From: Haloarchaeobius salinus
GTDB taxonomy: Archaea > Halobacteriota > Halobacteria > Halobacteriales > Natrialbaceae
NCBI RefSeq assembly: GCF_024464185.1
Contig: NZ_JANHAU010000001.1
Span: 186,001 to 250,000, forward strand
Length of the DNA: 64,000 nt
Direction: 5' to 3'
Shown here: positions 8,415 through 16,322 of the stretch, piece by piece
How positions within the stretch are numbered: position 1 is the first letter of the stretch
Layout: each line of letters starts with the position of its first letter
Made by a program: the position numbers and the translations under genes
The notes under the pieces: model-generated
What the model saw: the letters and a program-made list of their open reading frames with translations, nothing else
Databases searched by the model: none
What the model was told of the DNA's origin: nothing

Positions 8415-9185
8415 TCAGAAGCGTGATGAGAGGCGCGTGCGCAGCCCGCCCTTCGGGAACGTCACGTCGAGTTGCGTATCGAACACCGCCTCCGCCGTGG
8501 TCGCGAGCTGGCGGGCGAACGGACCGGTCGCGCCGTCGACACAGACCGGCGCGCCCGCGACCTCGCGCACCTCGCTCTCGGGGACGGCCACGTCGGCGGA
8601 CTCGACGGGGGTCGATCCGGGGTCGGTCGGCCCGGCTGTGCGGTTGACGACGACCCGATGCGGTTCGACACCGACGTCGGCCAGCCGGTCCCGGACGCGG
8701 GCGAGTGTGTCCACGCCCCGCTTCGACGACGGGACGACGCACGCGACGTTGTCGGTCGCGTTGACCGCCGCGATGGAGGGGTTGTCCGCCACCGGCGGTG
8801 TGTCCACGAGCACGTGGTCGTAGGCGACCGTCGCGTCGCGGATCTCCTGGCCGAACCGCTCGGCCGCCTCCCCGGACTTCGCGCGGGCGATGCGCTCGAA
8901 CGGCGCGTAGGTCGGGCAGACGCTCACGTCGCCCGGCGTGTCCACGCGCAGGTCGACCATCGCCCCCTCCGGCGTCACGTCCTCGTCGGTGAGCAGTCGC
9001 GTCAGATCCGCGTCGATGCGCCCGTGGACGTACTGACTCAGCCCCTGTGTGGCGAACGCGGCGTCGAACACCGCCACGTCGCGCCCGTCGCGCGCCAGCG
9101 TCGTCGCCAGCTCGACCGTCAGTCGCGTCGCGCCCGCGCCGCCGGCGACGCCCACCACGGCTGCCGACCGGTCCTGTTCGAACAT
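8415..9185 (-). CDS. ParA/MinD-like protein with degenerate P-loop
   Basis: A 256-residue protein with the overall SIMIBI ATPase layout: VVGVAGGAGATRLTVE at the N-terminus, VAVFDAAFATQGLSQYV at the switch I position, and HVLVDTPPVADNP at Walker B. Where ParA/MinD proteins have KGGxGKT, this one reads AGGAGATR, so both P-loop lysines are absent. Later elements (VACVVPSSKRGVD, VVVNRTAG) are family-like. It may bind nucleotide weakly or act as a structural partner. A TTTTTTAAG box near 9209-9218 supports the leaderless start. The membrane-protein gene follows 42 bp downstream. Confidence 0.88.
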   Translation of the reverse strand: MFEQDRSAAVVGVAGGAGATRLTVELATTLARDGRDVAVFDAAFATQGLSQYVHGRIDADLTRLLTDEDVTPEGAMVDLRVDTPGDVSVCPTYAPFERIARAKSGEAAERFGQEIRDATVAYDHVLVDTPPVADNPSIAAVNATDNVACVVPSSKRGVDTLARVRDRLADVGVEPHRVVVNRTAGPTDPGSTPVESADVAVPESEVREVAGAPVCVDGATGPFARQLATTAEAVFDTQLDVTFPKGGLRTRLSSRF

Positions 9186-9233
9186 ACAAATTACTCGGCC
9201 GTTACCTCTTAAAAAATGTCCGGGTCGCTCCGG

Positions 9234-9659
9234 TCAGTCGAGTACCGTCCCGATGTCCTCGGCGATGTCGTCGAGTTCGTCGTCGCTCACGTCCGTCGGC
9301 CCGTCGAACAGCGCGTGGATGGGGCCGTAGCCGTCGCCCTCGTACCGCGGCACGACGTGGTAGTGGACGTGGGGCACCTCCTGACCCGCCGCCTCGCCGT
9401 TGTTGCACGCCACCGTCGTCGCGTCCGCGTCCATCGCCGCCTCGACCGCCGGCGCGACCTCGTGGACCGCCGCCGCCAGCGCCGCGCTCTCCTCGTCGGG
9501 CAGGTCGCCCAGCGTCTCGTGGTGTGCCTTCGGGATGACCAGCGTGTGCCCCGGCGCGAGCGGGTTCACGTCGAGGAACGCGAACGCGTGCTCGTCCTCG
9601 TAGACGGTGCGGCTCGGGATGTCGCCCGCAACGATCTGACAGAAGATGCAGTCCTCCAT
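9234..9659 (-). CDS. HIT-family (histidine triad) nucleotide hydrolase
   Basis: A 141-residue HIT protein that probably hydrolyses nucleotide phosphoramidates or dinucleoside polyphosphates. CIFCQIVAGDIP at the start and the triad motif VPHVHYHVVPRY (HxHxH) are complete. The zinc/structural cysteines CxxC are at the N-terminus as in Hint proteins. LNPLAPGHTLVIPKxH-type sequence (VNPLAPGHTLVIPKAHH) is also present. It stands alone between the ParA-like gene and the divergent hisI. The specific substrate is unknown. Confidence 0.95.
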   Translation of the reverse strand: MEDCIFCQIVAGDIPSRTVYEDEHAFAFLDVNPLAPGHTLVIPKAHHETLGDLPDEESAALAAAVHEVAPAVEAAMDADATTVACNNGEAAGQEVPHVHYHVVPRYEGDGYGPIHALFDGPTDVSDDELDDIAEDIGTVLD

Positions 9660-9859
9660 ACCTGTGGAGTCCGCTGGATTCGTGAAGAACTTTTCCCGGG
9701 AGTCAGCTCTGTGCGGGGTGGGGGGGACTGAAAGGGGCTTTCTGGCTGTTGTGAGTCGCCGAAAGTCCCACGGCAACCGAGTCACCATCAGGGTCTCCGA
9801 ACCAATCCCGAACGACCCACAGGAAAAGACCCATATCCGCGACGGCCGAGGCTCCGACA

Positions 9860-10231
9860 ATGACAGACGCGCTGTCCGAACTCGACTTCGGCGACGACGG
9901 CCTGGTCCCGGTCGTCGCGCAGGACGTCGATTCCGAGGAGGTGTTGATGCTCGCGTACGCGAACGACGAGGCGGTCGAGCGGACCGTCGAGACGGGGCGA
10001 GCGCACTACTACTCGCGGTCGCGCGACGAGCTGTGGGAGAAGGGCGCGACGAGCGGGCACACGCAGGCCGTCGAGTCGGTCCGGATGGACTGCGACGGCG
10101 ACGCGCTCCTGTATCGTGTCCGGCAGACGGGCGGCGCGTGCCACACGGGGTATCGGTCGTGCTTCTACCGGACCGTCGAGGGGGAGACGGTCGGCGAGCA
10201 GGTGTTCGACCCCGACGACGTGTATGAGTGA
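9860..10231 (+). CDS. hisI: Phosphoribosyl-AMP cyclohydrolase
   Basis: Catalyses ring opening of phosphoribosyl-AMP, the third step of histidine biosynthesis, in the cytoplasm. At 123 residues it is a stand-alone HisI without the HisE pyrophosphatase domain. Zinc and magnesium ligands are visible in [11 protein letters not shown] and in [16 protein letters not shown], which carries the conserved cysteines. [11 protein letters not shown] is the substrate-binding signature. No other his genes are nearby, as is usual for dispersed haloarchaeal his genes. Its last eight bases overlap the next gene. Confidence 0.97.
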   Translation: MTDALSELDFGDDGLVPVVAQDVDSEEVLMLAYANDEAVERTVETGRAHYYSRSRDELWEKGATSGHTQAVESVRMDCDGDALLYRVRQTGGACHTGYRSCFYRTVEGETVGEQVFDPDDVYE

Positions 10232-11327
10232 GGCAGTCGAGCGCCTGCAGCGGGCGCGCGAGGCGGTCGAGTCGGCGGAGGCGGCGGTCGAGCGCCACGG
10301 TCGGGACGAGCTGGAGACGGTCGAATCGGCGTACGATTCGGCGACGAAGCTGCTCGATCGGTACGAGGACACCGCGACGGGGACGGGCGACTTCCAGTCG
10401 TTCGTGCGGTTCCAGGACGAGTTCGCGACGACGGTCGAGGAGCTGGACGACGACCTGCCACGCCGGGCGGCGTTCGAGGAGGCACTCGACGCGGTGGATC
10501 AGCGCCGGCTCTCCGAGTCGGACTTCGCGGCGGCTCGGGAGGCGCTCGAGCCGGCGCGGGAGCTGGTCGAGATCCGCCAGCAGGAGCGTGATGCCCGCAC
10601 GGAGCTGCGGGAGGCCGAGCGTGGGGCCAAGCGCCGGCTACAGGAACTGGCCGATGCCATCGCGGAGCACGAACGACTGCTCGAACTCGGCGAGGCGGAC
10701 CTCGACGCGCCGGTCGAGCGGTTGCGCGGGCCCGTCGAGGAGTACGACGAGGCGGTCGTCGCGGCCTTCACCGACTACCGGACCGACGTGTCCGCGCGCG
10801 AGCTGCTGGAGTTCGCGGCGAGTGCGGCGCACTACCCGCTCGTGGGCGTGCAGGAGCCGCCGGCGGACCTCGTGGAGTACGTCGAGTCCCACGAGGCCGG
10901 CACCGAGACGGTGCCGCGGCTGCTCGAGCTGGCGGACTACTCGCCGTCGAAGCTGGACCACTACGTCGACGACTCGACCGCGCTGAAGCGGGCGGTCGCG
11001 ACCCGGCAGACGTACCTCGACCGGCTCGACGGCTCGGCGCTCCAGCTCGACTGGCCGCCCGGCCCCGCCGCCGAACTGCGCCGGCGCTGCGAGGAGCGGA
11101 TCACGCTGGTCTCCCGGGTCGCCGACGAGGACGTCGTCGCGACGCTGCGGACGGTACGCGAGCTGACCTGGGACGACGAGTACGACCGACTGCGGACGGC
11201 GGCGGTCGCGCTCGACGAGCTCGACGCCGAGGGACGCGAGCGACTGGCCTCGGGCTCGGTCGCGGACGAGCTGGCGGCGCTGCGCGGCGAGCGGGAGACG
11301 CTGCAGGACGCGCTCGACGACCGGTAG
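10224..11327 (+). CDS. Coiled-coil haloarchaeal protein of unknown function
   Basis: A 367-residue, strongly acidic, almost entirely helical protein starting [19 protein letters not shown]. Long Glu/Arg/Ala-rich heptad-like stretches ([38 protein letters not shown]) indicate extended coiled coil; the centre ([21 protein letters not shown]) may be a globular insertion. No enzyme motif is seen. I believe it belongs to a widespread haloarchaeal family (DUF7118-like), but this is from memory. It overlaps hisI by eight bases, so translation is probably coupled. That pairing does not by itself imply a histidine role. Confidence 0.85.
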   Translation: MSEAVERLQRAREAVESAEAAVERHGRDELETVESAYDSATKLLDRYEDTATGTGDFQSFVRFQDEFATTVEELDDDLPRRAAFEEALDAVDQRRLSESDFAAAREALEPARELVEIRQQERDARTELREAERGAKRRLQELADAIAEHERLLELGEADLDAPVERLRGPVEEYDEAVVAAFTDYRTDVSARELLEFAASAAHYPLVGVQEPPADLVEYVESHEAGTETVPRLLELADYSPSKLDHYVDDSTALKRAVATRQTYLDRLDGSALQLDWPPGPAAELRRRCEERITLVSRVADEDVVATLRTVRELTWDDEYDRLRTAAVALDELDAEGRERLASGSVADELAALRGERETLQDALDDR

Positions 11328-11416
11328 TGCCGGGGCACGACCCCGTCTCCGGCCCGTCCATTCCTGGGCCTTGACTGGTAATAATCGTCTCATATCGGTC
11401 CCGCGTAGCCCCGACT

Positions 11417-12085
11417 ATGCGACGCAGAACAGCACTCGAAATCGTCGGTGCGGCCGGTGCGCTCGGGCTCGGCGCGGGAACCGTCACGGGAGACCGACGG
11501 AACCGGAACACGGACGAGCAACGACTCGTCATCGAGAACCGCACCGACGAGGTGTGTCGGACCGAGGTTCGGGTCGACGGCGACGTGAGCCTCGACGACG
11601 GCCGGAGCTACGCCGGACGGGACTCGGCCGTCGACGGGCGCATCGTCAGCATCACGGACCCACACGGGAGCGACAAGTTCCGCATCGACGGGGAGATCCG
11701 ACGCATCCGGTGGGACTGCGACGAGCCACCGCGCATCACGATCGACGGCCGGCGTATCGACCCGCGGGACTACGACGGGGACGACGACGACGATGACGAC
11801 GATGACGACGACCGCGACGACCACCGCCCCAGCCGACTCGTCATGACCTCTCGCGACGACGACGCCCGCTTCCGGGTGCGGTTCACCGGCCGGAGCATCG
11901 GCCGGCGTGGCGCGCGGACGGAGACGTACGGGCCGGGCGAGACCATCAGAACGAGGGTGCTGGACCGGACCGAGTTCCGCTACGCGGGGCGACTCGCGCT
12001 GCTGGAGCTCCAGGGTGCGGTCGACGTGGACGTCCGACAGCGAACCGGCGACGAGGACGACTGGTGGGAGGACTGGTGGGACTGA
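11417..12085 (+). CDS. Predicted exported protein with poly-Asp tract
   Basis: A 222-residue protein with an N-terminal RRRTALEIVGAAGALGLGAG segment that looks like a twin-arginine type export signal (RR followed by a hydrophobic core), although the motif is minimal. The mature part has a strand-rich region with two cysteines (EVCRTEVRVDGD, RWDCDEPP), an eleven-residue Asp run and a second strand-rich domain ending DWWEDWWD. It is probably secreted or surface-exposed. The Asp run may bind cations or simply be a low-complexity linker. Function unknown. Confidence 0.8.
   Translation: MRRRTALEIVGAAGALGLGAGTVTGDRRNRNTDEQRLVIENRTDEVCRTEVRVDGDVSLDDGRSYAGRDSAVDGRIVSITDPHGSDKFRIDGEIRRIRWDCDEPPRITIDGRRIDPRDYDGDDDDDDDDDDDRDDHRPSRLVMTSRDDDARFRVRFTGRSIGRRGARTETYGPGETIRTRVLDRTEFRYAGRLALLELQGAVDVDVRQRTGDEDDWWEDWWD
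11780..11812 (+). repeat. GAC/GAT microsatellite encoding eleven aspartates
   Basis: Eleven consecutive Asp codons (GAC with GAT interruptions) within the exported protein gene. Such trinucleotide tracts are prone to length change. Confidence 0.95.
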
Positions 12086-12091
12086 GGGGAC

Positions 12092-13456
12092 TCAGGCGGT
12101 CTCCTTCGCCGTGACGAGGGCCTCGGACATCCCGTCGGCGAGGTCGCTCGCACGGGCGGCGTCGCGCGCCTCGGCGTAGACGCGCACGAGCGGTTCCGTG
12201 CCCGAGGGACGTGCGAGCACCCACGCGTCGCCGTAGTCGAGTCTGAAGCCGTCCTTCGTGTCGAGCTCCGCGTCGGCGGCCTCGGCACGCTCCTCGGCGG
12301 CGGCGAGCATCGCGGTGCGTTCTGTCTCGCGGTCGTACTCGACGTTCCGGCGGACGTTGTGGTAGCCGCCGTAGGGGTCGACGACCTCGCTGACGGTCGC
12401 GTCGGCGAGCAGTTCGAGGAAGCGTGCGGCGGTGTAGGCACCGTCGCGGGCGATGTGGTAGTCCGGGAAGAAGATGCCCCCGTTGCCCTCGCCCGCCAGC
12501 GGGACGTGCTCGCCCTCGGCGAGCAGCTCGCGGACGCGGGTGATGATGTTCGTCGAGCCGATGGGTGTGAGTTCGAGGCGCGCGCCGGTCTCCTCGACCA
12601 CGTCGACGAGCCGCTGGGAGACGTTCACGGCGGAGACGGTCACGTCCGAGGGGTCGAGTTCCGCGGCGGCGAGCGCGGCGAGCGTGGCGTCGCCCTCGAC
12701 GTACTCGCCGTGCTCGTCGTAGAAGATGGCGCGGTCGGCGTCGCCGTCGTGTGCGATGCCCACGTCGGCGTCGGTCGCGCGGACGAGGTCGCCGAGGTCG
12801 CCGAGGTTCTCCGGGACGGGCTCGGGGTCGCGGCCCGGGAAGTGGCCGTCGGGCTGTGCGTTGACCGTGACGACGCGACAGCCGAGCCGGCGGAAGAACT
12901 CGGGCGAGGTGAGCGCGCCCGCGCCGTGGCCGGGGTCGAGCGCGACCGTCAGGTCGGCGTCGGCGATGGTCTCGCGGTCCACCGCGGCGAGCACGCGGTC
13001 GACGTAGCGGTCGGCGGCGTCCTCGACGCGGGTGCTCCGGCCCACCTCGTCCCAGGTCGCGTGCTCGAACGTCTCGCCGAGGAAGATGTCCTCGACGCGT
13101 TCGAGGTCGGGGACGGCGAGCTCGACGCCGTCGTCGCCGACGAGCTTGACGCCGTTGTACTCCGCCGGGTTGTGGCTGGCCGTTATCATCATCGCCGGGA
13201 CGCCCTCGCGCTCGGCGTAGGCCTGCGCGCCCGGCGTCGGCACGCGGCCGAGCCGGTCCACGTCGACCCCGACGCTGGTGAGCCCGGCCGCGGCCGCGTC
13301 GGCGAGCATCTCGCCGGTCACCCGTGTGTCCCGCGCGATGGCGACCCGGTCGGCACCCCACGCCGTCCCGGCCGCCTTGGCCACGCGGAGGACGAACGTC
13401 GGCGTCAGCGCCTCGTTGGCGACGCCGCGTGTCCCGCTGGATCCGAATACCTTCAT
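12092..13456 (-). CDS. glmM: Phosphoglucosamine mutase
   Basis: Interconverts glucosamine-6-phosphate and glucosamine-1-phosphate on the way to UDP-GlcNAc, used in N-glycans. At 454 residues it has the four alpha-phosphohexomutase domains: FGSSGTRGVAN at the N-terminus, the phosphoserine loop MITASHNPAEYNG, the metal loop DGDADRAIF, the sugar-binding GEGNGG, and the phosphate-binding RPSGTEPLVRVY near the C-terminus. GEGNGG rather than GEESGG favours GlmM-type over phosphoglucomutase activity. A TATA-like ATTTGAC lies about 27 nt upstream. Confidence 0.93.
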   Translation of the reverse strand: MKVFGSSGTRGVANEALTPTFVLRVAKAAGTAWGADRVAIARDTRVTGEMLADAAAAGLTSVGVDVDRLGRVPTPGAQAYAEREGVPAMMITASHNPAEYNGVKLVGDDGVELAVPDLERVEDIFLGETFEHATWDEVGRSTRVEDAADRYVDRVLAAVDRETIADADLTVALDPGHGAGALTSPEFFRRLGCRVVTVNAQPDGHFPGRDPEPVPENLGDLGDLVRATDADVGIAHDGDADRAIFYDEHGEYVEGDATLAALAAAELDPSDVTVSAVNVSQRLVDVVEETGARLELTPIGSTNIITRVRELLAEGEHVPLAGEGNGGIFFPDYHIARDGAYTAARFLELLADATVSEVVDPYGGYHNVRRNVEYDRETERTAMLAAAEERAEAADAELDTKDGFRLDYGDAWVLARPSGTEPLVRVYAEARDAARASDLADGMSEALVTAKETA

Positions 13457-13553
13457 TCAGGTGCGTCTGAGTGCGGTGGCGTCAAATGGATTCCGAAGCA
13501 CGACCGGACGAACCGGAACTTTATTTCATATCGAGAACAATAGTTCCGATGAG

Positions 13554-13799
13554 ATGACAGTGCTCTCCACTGCGGACGAAGGCAAGTACCTCATGGACAT
13601 CGAGGGCGAACAGATCGGCATCGTCACCGAGGTCGACCCGAAGGAACAGGTCGCCTACGTCGAGCCCGAGCCGGGTATCTCGGAGGCGCTCATCCAGGGG
13701 TTCGGCTTCGGCGACGCGGACGAGGACGATATCGAGGTCCACGCGGACGCCGTCGAGACCGTCACCGACACCGAACTGCGCGTCGCGACCGACCTCTGA
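13554..13799 (+). CDS. Small PRC-barrel-like haloarchaeal protein
   Basis: An 81-residue acidic protein (MTVLSTADEGKYLMDIEGEQ) whose sequence KYLMDIEGEQIGIVTEVDPKEQVAYVEP reads as the strand pattern of a PRC-barrel, a fold in RimM and photosynthetic reaction centre proteins that often mediates RNA or protein contacts. The tail is very acidic (DADEDDIEVHADAVETV). The start at 13554 is preferred because TTTATTT near 13520-13527 is at leaderless distance. Function unknown. Confidence 0.85.
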   Translation: MTVLSTADEGKYLMDIEGEQIGIVTEVDPKEQVAYVEPEPGISEALIQGFGFGDADEDDIEVHADAVETVTDTELRVATDL

Positions 13800-13871
13800 C
13801 GGTCGACCACCGCCTCCGTTCGCGACGCGCCGACCGCATCGTTTTCGACCCCGGCCCACCCACCTTCAGCT

Positions 13872-14747
13872 ATGAGCGCCGAGAAGGACATCAGCCTCGA
13901 CGAGAAGCGGGTCTACGACGGCGACGAGCGCAAGGCGACGCTGTACGTGGCCGCCGGTGTCGGCTGCGTCGCGGTCGACGTGGTGGACGAGCGCGTCGGC
14001 GGCTTCGAGCTCGCGGCGCGCGGGACGGCACGGGACGTGGCGGCCGGTGACGACGTGGTGGCGGTAGCGACGGACGAGGGCGTGCTGGTCGGCAGGGTCG
14101 GCGCGGGCGGGGAGGACACCCACGTCGACGCCTTTGAGGGGACGGGCCACGGCGCGGCGGTCGCCGTCTCGGTGGTCGACGGACCCGAGATTCTCGCGGC
14201 GAGCCCCGGCGGCGACCTCTCGCGGCTCGCTGTCGACGGGGACGGCGACTGGACCGACTGCGGCTCCGTCGAGGGCGAGGTCCGCGCGCTCTCGGGCGAC
14301 CTCTGTGCCGCCGCCGACGGCGTCTACCGGCTCGACGGCGAGCCCACCCACGTCGGCCTCGACGACGCCCGGGACGTGAGCGCGACCGGCACCCCGCGAG
14401 CCGCCACCGCCGACGGGCTCTACCGCCTCGGCAACGGCTGGCTGGACGAGCTGGCCGGCGACGCGACGGTGGTGGCCAGCGACGGCGGCGACACCGGTAC
14501 CGAGGACGCCGACGAGCCCGAACGTGCCCACGCCGTCGTCGACGACGAACTGGCCGCACTCTCGGCCGGCGAGTGGGTCGCCTACCCCGATCAGCCCGAG
14601 GGAGGGGTCGTCGGAGTCGCCTACGACCGGACGACGTACCTCGTGACCGAGGAAGGACGGGTGTTCGCGGCGGCCGGCGATGGCTGGCGCTCGCAGTCCC
14701 TCGGCGTGCCGGACGTGGCAGGTGTCGCGGCTGTCGGGCCGAACTGA
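13872..14747 (+). CDS. Predicted beta-propeller-like haloarchaeal protein
   Basis: A 291-residue protein made of repeated short strand units (VAAGVGCVAVDVVDE, DVVAVATDEGVLVGRVG, LYRLGNGWLDEL, TYLVTEEGRVFAA), the pattern of a small beta-propeller. No signal peptide or membrane segment is present, so it is probably cytoplasmic. It lies 89 bp before prs in the same direction; this pairing with PRPP synthetase looks familiar to me from other haloarchaea, but I cannot confirm it here. No catalytic residues are recognised. Confidence 0.8.
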   Translation: MSAEKDISLDEKRVYDGDERKATLYVAAGVGCVAVDVVDERVGGFELAARGTARDVAAGDDVVAVATDEGVLVGRVGAGGEDTHVDAFEGTGHGAAVAVSVVDGPEILAASPGGDLSRLAVDGDGDWTDCGSVEGEVRALSGDLCAAADGVYRLDGEPTHVGLDDARDVSATGTPRAATADGLYRLGNGWLDELAGDATVVASDGGDTGTEDADEPERAHAVVDDELAALSAGEWVAYPDQPEGGVVGVAYDRTTYLVTEEGRVFAAAGDGWRSQSLGVPDVAGVAAVGPN

Positions 14748-14836
14748 CGCCATCGGGCGGGAAACATCCCGGAACCGGGACGCGACCCACTCGGCATAAC
14801 GAAAGTGGAATTAGGCAGGCCGGCGAGCACTCCCAC

Positions 14837-15691
14837 ATGATACTCCCAGGCTCGGCCTCCCAGTCGCTGGCGGCCGAACTCGCGGCCGAACTCGGCGAGC
14901 CCATCGCGCCCGTCGAGTACGAGCGGTTCCCCGACGGGGAGCTGCTCGTCCGCATCGGCGACGTGTCGCCCGAGCGTGCAATCGTGGTCGCCTCGACGGC
15001 CACGAGCGACGCGTTCGTCGAACTGCTCCAGCTCCAGGACGCCGCCCGCGAAGCCGGCGCGAGCGAGGTCGTCACCGTGCTGCCGTACATGGGCTACGCG
15101 CGCCAGGACGAGGCGTTCACCCCCGGCGAACCGGTCTCCTCGCGGGCCGTCGCACGGGCCATCTCGTCCGGCGCGGACCGGGTGCTGACGGTCAACCCGC
15201 ACGAGGAGGGGGTCTGTGCGTTCTTCGACCCGCCCGCGGTCGCGCTCGACGCCGCGCCGCGGCTGGCCGAACCGCTGCCCGACGACCTGACGGAGCCGCT
15301 GTTCCTCGCGCCGGACGAGGGGGCCTGCGACCTCGCCGGGTCGGTCCGGGACGCCTACGGCCGCGGCGAGACGGACTACTTCGAGAAGGTCCGCCGGTCG
15401 GGCACCGATGTCGAGGTCACGCCCAGCGACGCCGGCGTGGCCGGCCGTGACGTGGTCGTCGTCGACGACATCGTCGCCACCGGGTCGACGATGAGCGAGT
15501 CCATCGGCGTGCTGAACGAGCGCGATGCGGCCCGGGTGTACGTCACGACGGTCCACCCGCTGCTCGCGCGGAACGCCCCGACGAAGCTCGCCCGCGCCGG
15601 CGTCGCGGCCGTCTACGGCACCGACACGCTCGAACGCCCGGTCAGCGCGGTCTCCGTGGCACCGGTTGTCGCGACCGAACTATCGGAATAA
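14837..15691 (+). CDS. prs: Ribose-phosphate pyrophosphokinase (PRPP synthetase)
   Basis: Makes PRPP from ribose-5-phosphate and ATP for histidine, purine and pyrimidine synthesis. The 284-residue protein shows YERFPDGELLVRI (ATP loop), VLPYMGYARQDEAF, TVNPHEE, FLAPDEGA and the PRPP-binding loop VVVVDDIVATGSTM. The start is the ATG giving MILPGSASQ, typical of archaeal Prs, with GAATTAGG near 14808-14815 as TATA candidate. It uses the product of RpiA, encoded at 25.4-26.1 kb. Confidence 0.96.
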   Translation: MILPGSASQSLAAELAAELGEPIAPVEYERFPDGELLVRIGDVSPERAIVVASTATSDAFVELLQLQDAAREAGASEVVTVLPYMGYARQDEAFTPGEPVSSRAVARAISSGADRVLTVNPHEEGVCAFFDPPAVALDAAPRLAEPLPDDLTEPLFLAPDEGACDLAGSVRDAYGRGETDYFEKVRRSGTDVEVTPSDAGVAGRDVVVVDDIVATGSTMSESIGVLNERDAARVYVTTVHPLLARNAPTKLARAGVAAVYGTDTLERPVSAVSVAPVVATELSE

Positions 15692-15700
15692 AAACACGGA

Positions 15701-15745
15701 TTCTTTATAACTCGTCTCGTTCGTAGGGTACGTAACCTCCCTACG
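15701..15745 (+). promoter_or_regulatory. Promoter and 5'-UTR hairpin of the H-NOX-like gene
   Basis: A TATA box CTTTATAAC at about 15701-15710 would start transcription near 15730, leaving a short leader. A 7-bp inverted repeat, CGTAGGG (15722-15728) and CCCTACG (15739-15745) with a 10-nt loop, spans this start. It could be an operator or an RNA stem. A GGTGGTG near 15752-15758 could serve as Shine-Dalgarno for the ATG at 15764. Confidence 0.5.
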
Positions 15746-15763
15746 CGGGGCGGTGGTGTGGCC

Positions 15764-16300
15764 ATGCACGGGATACTACACAAATCACTGAAGGGGTACG
15801 TCGGGGAGCACGTGCCGGGAACGACCTGGGACGAGGTACTGGAGGCGGCGGGCATCGAGCCGAAGCTCTACCTCCCGGTGTCGCGGTACCCGGACGAGGA
15901 GTTCACCGACGCGATCACGGTCGTCGCCGAGCAGACGGGCACCTCGGAGGCGGTCGTCCAGCGCAACGTGGGCGTCTACCTCGCGCCGGAGCTGCTCAAC
16001 ACGTTCAAGGCACACGTCAAGCGTGGCTGGGGCACGGCGGAGGTCATCGCCAACCTCGAGGCCATCTACCGGCAGATCGAGACCGGCGACGACGAGGCCG
16101 CACTCCCGTCCGTCTCGACCGACCGCATCAGCGAGGACACGTACATCGTCCAGTACCAGTCCGAGCGGCGGCTCTGTGACCTCGCGAAGGGCATCATCGA
16201 GGGTATCGCCGACGACTTCGACGACGAGGTCACCATCTCCGAGGACGCCTGCATGCACGACGGCGACGGGCACTGCGAGCTGACCGTCGAGTTCGCGTAG
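15764..16300 (+). CDS. H-NOX-like (heme NO-binding domain family) protein with Tyr at the proximal position
   Basis: A 178-residue protein starting MHGILHKSLKGYVGE, matching the M-x-G start of H-NOX gas-sensing domains; GTG at 15758 would add two residues. Counting from this Met, Y131-S133-R135 (YQSER) falls exactly where H-NOX proteins have the YxSxR heme-propionate motif. The proximal heme ligand, normally His102, is Tyr (NLEAIYRQI). The C-terminus (ACMHDGDGHCELTVEF) resembles the cysteine-containing end of V4R domains. No signalling domain is fused and no kinase or cyclase is adjacent. It may bind heme differently or not at all. Confidence 0.85.
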   Translation: MHGILHKSLKGYVGEHVPGTTWDEVLEAAGIEPKLYLPVSRYPDEEFTDAITVVAEQTGTSEAVVQRNVGVYLAPELLNTFKAHVKRGWGTAEVIANLEAIYRQIETGDDEAALPSVSTDRISEDTYIVQYQSERRLCDLAKGIIEGIADDFDDEVTISEDACMHDGDGHCELTVEFA

Positions 16301-16322
16301 GCGACCGGGACCGACGTTCCGC

